From Epinephelus fuscoguttatus (lineage: Eukaryota > Chordata > Actinopteri > Perciformes > Serranidae): a DNA stretch of 64,000 nucleotides. The position numbers were made by a program, and so were the translations under genes. Numbering within the stretch: position 1 is the stretch's first letter; each line of letters begins with the position of its first letter. Where the stretch lies: contig NC_064753.1 of assembly GCF_011397635.1 (NCBI RefSeq), positions 25,010,322 through 25,074,321 of the forward strand. Reading direction: 5' to 3'. This document shows positions 35,901 to 47,000 of this stretch, piece after piece. Under the pieces are notes generated by a model, which worked only from the letters and a program-made list of their open reading frames with translations, searched no databases and was not told the origin of the DNA.

Positions 35901-37977
35901 ACAATCCAACAGAACTTGCTAGCTAGCACTAGCTAATGTTTGCGGAGAATTGTTTTGCCTCCAGCTAAGTCCTGCCCACCAAAAAAGGTCACACTGTTTA
36001 CTAAGAGTAAGGAGTCTATGGGACAGAGCAAGACTGTTTTGACTGTGTTCTCAAACCATTTATTTATGTATGTAATAAATCCCCTCACAAGACACAATTA
36101 CTTCTTTTATTAGTGCTTTATTATCTTATTATATAATGACGAAAACTCTGTCTGTCTGTGGGTATGTCTGTTCCACGTTTTTCTACTCACTGACGTGGTA
36201 AATCTATGTGAAACTGCACATAGTCATTGAGGATTGGCATAGGTAGAAGGTGACTAAGTGACTTTTTCAAAAAATTACAATTATTAGTATATTCTTTTAC
36301 AAAGTGGATGCATTCACCCCACGAGTTACTGTGCACACGCGTTGATATATGCATCTACCTCAAACATCAACATCATTTCAGCTGCAGCCGATAAAGGTAG
36401 GCTTATTAATTACTTAATTACATTTACACTGCTAAAAAAGTGCACATTGATGTCACATTGACAAGCTAACCAGTTGCCATGTTGTGTAGGTGTATGTGCA
36501 TGTAATGCAATACAATACAGCTAACAGAACACAAGATGCTAAACTTTAGACTCTGCACATGATTACAATGTACACATCTCTGTTATGTACTTCATGGAAT
36601 TGGCGGTGGTAAATTTACATTATATACAATGCTTTAAAGTTTACGACAGGGATACCAGGGCCAAATATGGAGGCAGAGTTTTGGCAGCTGTTGGTAAGCG
36701 TCTGATGGCTGGGCTTACTTATTTATTTATTTATTTTTTTTATGTGTGGGGAAACTGGAGCACCCAGAGAAAACCTCACACAGCAGAGAGTTTTATCCCC
36801 TATTTTTTAGGGAGGGCAGTTAACCTCTATTTAAACAGAGGGAATTCATTAGTCGCTGCCACAGTACTGTTGATGCTGTCATATGCATCATACAAAGATT
36901 CTAGAGCATGATCCAGACCGTATGACCTGGAGTCTACATTGTCAAAGTCCTTTCCAGTTAAAGTTTTGACTAAAGACTCACTGGATAGTTTCTTTGCATT
37001 TTCGTTGGCTAAGTGAAAGCCTTCTCTTAAGTATAAAATACTTATACGTATACGTATAAATACTCTGCCTGGAGTGCCTCAGCTGACTTCTTTGGCTCAT
37101 GTTTGTTAAAAATAACTAAAACGCTGCCTTGAGTTTAAGCAAAATGATATTCCAGCAGAACTTATGACAGGGATACCGGGGCCAAATATGGAGGCAGAGC
37201 TTTGGCAGCTGTTGGTAAGCGTCTGACGGCTGGGCTTTTTTTTTTTTTGAAGTGTGGGGAAACTGGAGCACCCAGAGAAAACCTCACACAGCAGAGAGTT
37301 TTATCCTCTACTTTTTACCCATCCATATTTGAATGGGTAAAAAGCAGAGGAATCATTTTATCCTACACTTTATTTCCCAGTGCTAGGGCTTGATGTTATA
37401 AATAAATTTCTTCCAGCCTTTGCGCTTTTTTTTTTTGGGCTTTTCCTGCTGCCCAGAACCATCATCTTCCCTAATGATGTCCTCATTTTTTAAATAATAT
37501 CGGCACTCTTCTTTCTGGGCCGGGAGGGCAGTTACTCACTGGTTACCCTCTCTATCAAACAGAGGAAATTCATTAATCATCGCTGCCACGGTACTGTTGA
37601 TGCTGTCATATGCATCATGCAAAGATTCCAGATCATCATGCAGGTTGTATGACCTCTGTCTCTGAACCTTCACTTTCCCCACTACATGTTCAAAGTTTTT
37701 TCCAGTTAAAGTTTTGACTAAAGACTCACTGGATAGTTTCTTTGCATTTTCGATGGCTAAGTCAAAGCTTTTACTTATGCAGAAATACTCTGCCTCGAGT
37801 GCCTCAGCTGACTTCTTTGTTTGGCTCATGTTTGTTAAAAATAACTAAAACACTGCCTTGAGTTCAAGCAAAATGATATTCCAGCAGTACTGCTGCCTGA
37901 AATTCTTTGAATTTAAGTCCTGCTTACAAACTCTGGTGGAACTGTGTTGTGATGTCACAGATGCTCTGTTCCATCAT

Positions 37978-38012
<35 letters not shown>

Positions 38013-38028
38013 ACTTTATTATACAAAG

Positions 38029-38092
<64 letters not shown>

Positions 38093-41000
38093 TTTCTCTG
38101 AAATCTTCTTTAAAAAAATTCTCTTAATTCGCTGTCATGCCCAGAGTTTCCATTCTACATAAACAATTTATACATCAAAACGTAGGAAAATTTGTGCTGG
38201 TCGCAGAAATGTTACTATGGAATCACACACAGTGACATATTTGGCTCAGTGAGCCTCCAAGCAAAGGGAGAGACCATTTTTTTCACATTCACTCCTATGT
38301 AATCTGAGAGGAGAAATTCCTTGAAAAGAGCTGGGGGGCACCAGATTTCTAACCTGTGGCCAAGATCACATGTTTGACACCACAAACATTAAAAAGACAT
38401 CTACACAAAGATCATTTCCTCTCCCTGGTGGTATCCATATGTTGAAAAGGAGGTGTTTGAGAGGTTTCAACTCCATTAAATCAGGTGCCTGCTCTGAACT
38501 GCTGTCTGCCCCTCCCCCTCCACTGGTCCAGGTGTCCCTCATTAATTATCATAGCAATGGCCACTCACAGACATGTTGGTGTGTGCGTTTCTCAGACATG
38601 ACAGCAGCAGAATCTCCATTTTATTTTTCACAGTTTTCCATCTATCATACTACAGCCTCTATTACTAATACTACTGTTGTTACTTTTGGAGCGTTTATCT
38701 GTGCATACCCATGGGCTGTGTAAGTGTGAGAGAGTGCCTCTATTTGTTGTCTATTTGGCAGCAAACCTTTCATATCATTTCCAAATGCCACATCTACTCT
38801 GATAATAACGATAACTTCAAAATACACTCGGTAGAGTGCAGATCTTGCCGGGCATCCGAGCAGCACCCTTGGCTGATCATGACCACTTACAGTTTTTGTA
38901 ATTCCAGCAGATGCAGCTCAAAGCATTTTTAGAAACATCTCAGAAGCGCCCCAGAAGCTATGAAAATATGCTCCTCATCTATTTTTCAGAGTCACGGCGT
39001 ATTGTACAGTGACAATTGAGTTTTCCTACTAACAGACACTGCGTGGGAAATATAGATACGATATAATTATGAGGATTAAACCGTCACAAATATTCAGATT
39101 TGATATGTATCAATATATTGATATATTTGGCAACAAGATATCAGAGTTATACAGTTTTCTGTAGCTGTTCGAGGCAGCAGACAACTGCAGTTGCAAACTT
39201 CTCTGTATACTTTGTGTCAGTTCTGTCTTCTACAGGTATGCCTCTGTTCATGTACGGTACTCTGCAAAAATGAAACCCCTGACAATAAATGCAGCCCAAC
39301 AAAACAGCATTCTTAAAACTCTGAATATAGTTGAACTGAAACCTTGCTAAATGTCATTAAAGTTCAAATTTATTTTTAGTTTGAAATTAACATATTTTGA
39401 CATGCTATGATGAAAAAAATCAAATACAAATAGTTGTTGTGCACCTCATGTCCCTCCATAAAACCTGAGATCCTCTGCAGCTGCCCTTTTATCTGTTCCT
39501 AATGTCATTACAAAAACCTTTGGGGATGCTTCTTTTAGCAACTACACCCCAAAAATATGGAATACCCTGCCTTAGAATATTAGACTTGCTGGCTGAGTGG
39601 ACAGTTTAAAATGACAACTCAAAAAATATCTCTTTAACATAGCCTATAACTCGCAGCTATCTGTTTTAATATTCTTAACGTGTTTGTATATATGTATTTA
39701 CTTTACTTGATTAATTATTGATTGATGCATTTATTTACTCTTCTCTTTTCCCCTTGAATGAGTGTTGTATAATTGCATGGTGTTACTTCTTTGCTGTTTG
39801 TCGCTGCTGTCTAAATTGTAAAGCTCTGCATGCTGCATTTTGTGCATTAAAGGTTCTATATAAATAATAGTCATTCCTTCATTCATTTATTTGGTTAAAA
39901 TGTTGCTCCCTCTAGTGGTTCACTATGTTAATGCATGTGTGTGAGGAAACTGTATTCTGTTTTCTGTGTTTGAAGTATTCGGACTAGACTCTGAGGCAAA
40001 TACAAAATCTAGAATAATAGTCACTTGTTTAATGTTAGTTTAGGCACAACACGTTGTGATTATTTAAAGATAACAAAAGGAAGCAAGTTTCTTTCAATAG
40101 TATAAAAATGAATGCATGGATATCCTGTATGTTTATGTGTTTAGGCACTGGCACCAATGCGTGTTACATGGAGGAAATGCGTCATGTTGACTTGGTGGAG
40201 GGAGATGAGGGTAGGATGTGTGTGAACACTGAGTGGGGAGGCTTCGGAGATGATGGGGCTCTCAACGATTACATCACTGAGTTTGACAGGGAAGTGGACG
40301 CAGCCTCCAACAACCCTGGAAAACAAATGTGAGGAGAGCAGCTTTGTCTTTCCTCATGAGATTGATATGGTACAGCACAGCATGTATGACACAATATCAA
40401 CTGTGGCGTGAACCCCATCTGTTTCTTTTTTCTCCTCACTGTAGCATGGAGAAGATGGTCAGTGGGATGTACCTGGGTGAGCTCATGAGGCTGGTTGTAT
40501 TAAAGATGGCTAAACTCGGGCTGTTGTTTGATGGACATTTGTCTGAGGCCCTAAAGACTAAAGGGACAATAACCACTGCACATGTAGCGGCCATGGAGGA
40601 GTAAGTTATCTGTCTCTCTGTCTGTGTCACACTCCCTCTCTGTAAAAACAAGTGATACCATCCACATCTTTCTATTACAGGTACAAAACTGGTCTGAAGA
40701 ACACTATAAACATCCTCACAGATCTCGATTTGAACCCATCGTCTGACGACTGTGCTGCTGTTCAACATATCAGCACCATAGTGTCCTTCAGGTCCTCAAA
40801 TCTGGTAGCTGCAGGACTGGCTGCCATCTTGACTCGAATTAAGCAAAACCGGAAGTTGAGGAAATTCAGGATCACTGTAGGTGTGGATGGAACTGTATAC
40901 AAGACACATCCACAGTAGGTTATTATAACAAATATTCAACAAAAATCATCAATAGACCTTTTTCATTTGGAGATATCTTGAATTATCCTCCTGACTATTC

Positions 41001-44000
41001 ACATGCTAATAGCAGGAACCTTGAATTAATATTGTAACCTGTAAAAACACATTTGTATGTAAATCACATGTTGTTGCAGCTGCTACAGATTCCCCTCTTT
41101 CCATTTCAGGTATGCTAAACGTCTCCATAAAGTAGTGCGGCGGCTGCTTCCTGATTGTCAAGTCAGATTTGTGCTCTCAGACAATGGCAGCAGCAAAGGA
41201 GCTGCCCTGGTAACAGCAGTCGCCCAACGACTGGCATCACGAAGGCGACAGGTTAGGATGTTGTTTGTGTGTGTTTCTGTATACTGAATGTAGTTTATGT
41301 TTTTATCTAGGGCAGCGTATTGGCAATACTCTGCTGATACCTTACAATACAGGAGTTATGATTAAATATATTGATATATATACTGCGCTAGCAATATGTT
41401 ATGAGTGTAAGAGTCAGATGGCTGCAGATAGGTTACAACACTGTCAGATCTAGCAGTAGGGGAGTTTAAACACAACACAAAATGAACCACTGTCACAAAT
41501 CTTTGTATGTAAACTATTAATGAAACATCAGTACAATGTTTTTGCATATCGATACAGTATTACAAAACACTTTGTCTCAGTACTCTATTGTATCATTATT
41601 TCTTACACCCCTAATTCTAACCTCATCAGCTATTGTATCTGTCAGGTACGTGCCCCCATCCTGCCCCTCTGTTACTTGATGTCCAAGGTCCAAAGACTTT
41701 ATACTGCATATTACGTAAAATCCAGTTATCGTAAAACTCAGAGTCATTCTACTGTACTGTTTTTATACAAAGAGAGACCTCAAAAGTTAAAATATCTCCG
41801 AATAATCATCTTTGACCCGTCATTAAAACCTTTCCTTCATACGTTAGCTGAAATTTCCAATGGCTTCCTGCTGTGCATGACCATGACCATGCAAAGGTTC
41901 ATGTGATTTCACCGTGCAGGTTCTGAGGAATATAAAGGGAAAGTGCCCTCAGATTACATTCTAACACAGTTGTAGTTTCTTAACATTAGAAATTTCATTG
42001 TAAAAATCTCCAATAGGTTATATGAAATTTTCAAAGGATTCCTGTTCAGGATGACCTCGACTATGTCCATGAGAAATTGTGATTGAACTGCACAGTTTTG
42101 GAGAAATCTTCATGGAAAATCAGCTCAAATTACATTTCGACACACTTAGAATTTCCTCATACCATCCTGAGATCCAAACTTTCGTCCTGTTTGTATTTTT
42201 AATTTCTCTTATATCAATTAATTAATAGGACCCAATAAGTAAAAAAACTAAACACTGTCAATGATAATAAAGTCCCAATGTCCTCAAATGAGACGACAAT
42301 AAAGTCCTAGAGTCCTCAAATGAGATTATAGAACGTCCCACCATCCTCAAACGAGACAACAATTAAGTCCCAATGTCCTCAAATGAGACAACAATAAAGT
42401 CCTAGAGTCCTCAAATGAGATTATAAAATGTCCCACCATCCTCAAACAAGGCAACAATTAAGTCCTGATGTCCTCAAACGAGACACAATTGTAAGCTCTG
42501 ATGTCCTCAAATGAGATTATAAAATGTCCAACCATCCTCATATGAGCCAACAATTAAGTCCCACCATCCTCAATCGAGACAACAATTAAGTCCCACCATC
42601 CTCAGTCAAGACAACAAGTCCTGATGTCCTCAAACGAGACACAATTGTAAGCTCTGATGTCCTCAAATGAGATTATAAAATGTCCAACCATCCTCATATG
42701 AGACAACAATTAAGTCCTGATGTCCTCAAATGAGACGATAATAAAGTCCTAGAGTCCTCAAATGAGATTATAAAACGTCCCACCATCCTCAAACAAGACA
42801 ACAGTTAAATCCTGATGTCCTCAAATGAGATTATAAAATGTCCCACCATCCTCAAACGAAACAACAATTTTAAGTCCTGATGTTCTCAAACGAGACAACA
42901 ATTTTAAGTTCTGATGTCCTCAAACGAGACAACAGTTAAGTCCTGATGTCCTCAAATGAGACAACAATTAAGTTCTGATGTCCTCAAACGAGACAACAGT
43001 TAGTCCTGATGTTCTCAAACGAGACAACAGTTAAGTCCTGATGTCCTCAAAGGAGACAACAATTAAGTTCTGATGTCCTCAAACAAGACAACAGTTAAGT
43101 CCTGATGTTCTCAAACAAGACAACAGTTAAGACCTGATGTCCTCAAATGAGATTATAAAACGTCCCACCATCCTCAAACGAAACAACAATTAAGTCTTGA
43201 TGTCCTCAAATGAGACGACAATAAAGTCCTAGAGTCCTCAAACAACATGATAATAAAGTCCCAATGTCTTCAAACAAGGACTTCCTAATTAACAGTGTCT
43301 TAGCTTGTTACTGTTGCTACAATTTGTTGCCATATCAAACTACAAACATTATTAATCATAAATAAACAACTTTCAACCATAAAATGTGATCAGGTTTTGG
43401 ACCTTGTCCACTTTTGTGTCAGGATCGGTTGTATACTGACGTGGCAAAGTTAGCTGCCATCTTGTTTTTACATGGATTAGTGTATTGTGGTCTTACTACC
43501 ACTAGATGGTATAAGGTCAAGTAAACCTAAAATGTGATGTCTCCATATGAGGACACAGGGTCTCAGGAGGATATTTATGTATCATAGTGCCCTTCTGATT
43601 TCACCAGGTGCAGTTTGTTGTAGGATGCCAAGTTGCATTCTGTGGAAATATGGATTGTAATAATTCAATAGGTTATGCTATAAATTATGTTAGTGTGGTT
43701 TGCTTTTTTAAAATACTGGTCCATGTGCCCCTTTTAACTTTTAGCACCTGCCCCTCTAAAGGTTTCTGCACAGCCCTGATGTCTGATATTATACAGTATC
43801 TCCGACATGTATCGCAGGTGGATGAGACGCTGTCTCCCTTCAAACTGACCCCAGAGCAGCTCCAGTTGGTGAAGAGCAGGATGAGGGCGGGGCTGGAAGC
43901 AGGGCTGAAGAGTAAAGGCCCCTCTGCTATCAAGATGCTGCCTTCTTTTGTGTACCGTACACCTGACGGCACAGGTCAGAAACTTAAATGAAAATCAAAG

Positions 44001-47000
44001 TGAACAATTAAAAGGCCTTCCAAAATTGTTGTTTTCTAATCGAATATACTGAACAGAATCCTTTTAAAACAGATAATCAATAAGTTACTATATGTGTGTT
44101 TTTCCAGAGCATGGGAAGTACCTTGCCCTGGATCTAGGAGGGACAAACTTCAGAGCATTGCTGGTGAACTTGACAAAAGGTCAGCAGCCGAACACACAGC
44201 TTTACCACAAGATCTACACCATACCACTGGAGATAATGCAGGGAACTGGGGAAGAGGTAGGACATTGTGATGTGGGTTTCAAATAATATGCACAGAAAGC
44301 TGTGCAGAAATTAAACCATGGCTTGCCTTTGTAAAATATTGATAATGATTTAATCAGCATTTGAATTACTGAGCTAAGAAGAACATTTGTGGAAAATGAA
44401 TTTGACCTGACAGCATTACATGAACAGTACATACTTGGTCATCTTTCAGTAAAAACCTTTCCTTCTCTGTCTCTCTGTCTCTAGCTGTTTGATCATTTAG
44501 CGCAGTGTGTTAGTGACTTCCTGGACTACATGGGGATGAAGAACGCTCATCTTCCTGCAGGCTTCACCTTCTCTTTCCCCTGCGAGCAGTCAGCTCTCGA
44601 CACGGTGAGTGTGGACACTATGTTAGTTTAGTTTTTTTTGCAACCATAGAAAACTTTCTCGTAGGAATAACGACCAATGATCAATCAATGCTCAAATTAA
44701 TAGCTTTTCAGAGAAACATACAGTAAAAAATACACAAGTAAACAGACACTGATTTTATAATCTTTTTCAACCTTTGTAACTCTCCTGTAGGGCACACTGG
44801 TGAGCTGGACCAAAGGCTTCAAGGCCACAGACTGTGAAGGACAGGATGTTGTCAGCATGCTGAGGGAAGCCATAAAGAGGCGCAACGTGAGTAAAATACA
44901 ACAGAAAAGATTCAGTATGGATTACCTGGGATTTGTCAGATAAGGTGAAAGAATAATCCTGCATGCTTTCCTATTTATACATATTTGTTTAAGTGCATGT
45001 GGAAGTAAAGAACCTGTAAGATGCACAAAACTGTTTCACCACAAATTGAATGTAAATTATGATGACAAATGAAGTCATCGTCATTCTTCTGTAGGGTAAA
45101 TTGCCTTGCATTTTCTTGGATGTTGAGTCATGTGCTAAATGTTTGTTCTTGTATGTACTGCATGCTTGTACCTGCAGGAGTTTGACCTGGACATAGTAGC
45201 AGTGGTCAATGACACAGTGGGGACCATGATGAGCTGTGCCTATGAAGACCCTCAGTGTGAAATCGGACTGATTGCTGGTATGTGACCTTCAAAGTGATGA
45301 CATTCTGAGTAGTTGTCAGTAAGGCAAGGTACATTTATTTATATAGCACCATTTAGACACAAGGAAATTTAAAATGCTTTACAGGGGTTAGTAAAATGGA
45401 AAGATGCACTGAACAATAATGTTTAAGCCCTGATTAAAATGAGTTAACAGTTTTTAGCAGGCTGGGGAGCTTGTATTACAGTTGGGGAGCATAGAAACTA
45501 AAAGCTGCTTCACCATGCTTGGTTTTGATCCTGGGAACGCTGAGTAAACTGGTTCCAGATGACCTAATGGATGCTTCATATTGTACAAGTAAATCTAGAA
45601 ATGTATTTAGACCTGAGGCCACTCAGTGCTTTACAGACAAATAAAAGCATTTTAAAATCCTCCTTTGACCCACAGGAAGCCAGTGAGCCTGTTAGCTCCT
45701 GCTGTCAAATCTCATGCAAAAAATCTTATCATCTTCGACACGGCATTAAAATTTGAGAAACAAATCAATCAGGTAGTTAAAGTAAGTTTCATGCAGCTCT
45801 GCACCATATCCACACTCAGATCATTTCTCTGTATTTCTGACCTGTAGAAAGTCATCCATGCCTTCATATCCTCCCACCCTGACTACTGTAACTCACTACA
45901 GTATACTTTGGTATCAATCAGTCCTCCCTATCCCGTCTTCAACTTGTCCAGAATGAAACAGCCAGAGGTTTGACAAGGTCAAAGAAGAGGGAACACATCA
46001 CCCCCATTCTTGCCTCACTACATTGGCTGCCTGTTAGCTGCAGGATTGATTTTAAAATTCTGATGTTTGCATATAAGGCGCTCAATGGTCTCTGGCTGCA
46101 ACATTCTGGAGGAGCTGCAGATGTCTGACTGATTACTAACTTTGGTTTACTTAAGTAATAATAATAATAACTATTTGTATAGTACCTTTCAAAACGGAGT
46201 TACAAAGTGCTTAACAATGAAAACAATTAATACACAATAGAACAATTAGTGCATAAAAACAATAAAACATCAAATAATTTAAAAACAGTTACAATAATTA
46301 CCATCGGTTAAGAAAAAGCCATACTATAAAAGTGAGTCCGAAGAAGAGATTTAAAAGAAGATTGAGTTAGCCTGCCTGAGATCTCCAGGCAGGGAGTTCC
46401 AGAGCTGAGGGGCCCGAACAGCAAAGGCCCGGTCGCCTTTAGTGACAAGACGACAATTTGGAACTAATAGAAGGGCCCTGCTGGAGGATCTCAAGCAGCG
46501 ATCAGGCTCATAAGGGGTTAGTAGATCACAGATATAGGCAGGAGCCTGACCATTCAGGGCTTTAAAAACAAACAGTAAAATCTTAAAATTAATTCTAAAA
46601 CTCACAGGTAACCAGTGAAGGGCAGCAAGGATTGGTGTTATGTGGTCACTTCTCTTAGTACCTGTTAAAAGCCTGGCAGCAGTGTTTTGTACCAACTGCA
46701 GTTTTTTAATGTTTCATTTGCTGATGCCAGAATAAAGTGCATTACAATAGTCGAGTCTGGAAGAGAAAAAAGCATGGATGACCTTTTCTAAATCTGCAGG
46801 GGAGAGGAATGACCTGATTTTGGTTAGCTGTCTCAGTTGGGCAAAGCAGGACTGAAGTACTCTGGTCACCTGCACATCAAAAGACAGTTCACAGTCAAAA
46901 ATGACACCCAGGTTGCGGGCCTCTGCTTGGACATTATTAGACAGTGTACCCAGACTAGAGGTGAGATTGGTGATGGTGCTAGTGCTGGGGCCAGAGGGGG

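Noticed and set aside
42263-43279. Regular ~32-bp repeats that could suggest a CRISPR array
   Set aside because: The whole unit repeats, with no unique spacers, and the locus is a vertebrate intron. It is a minisatellite.
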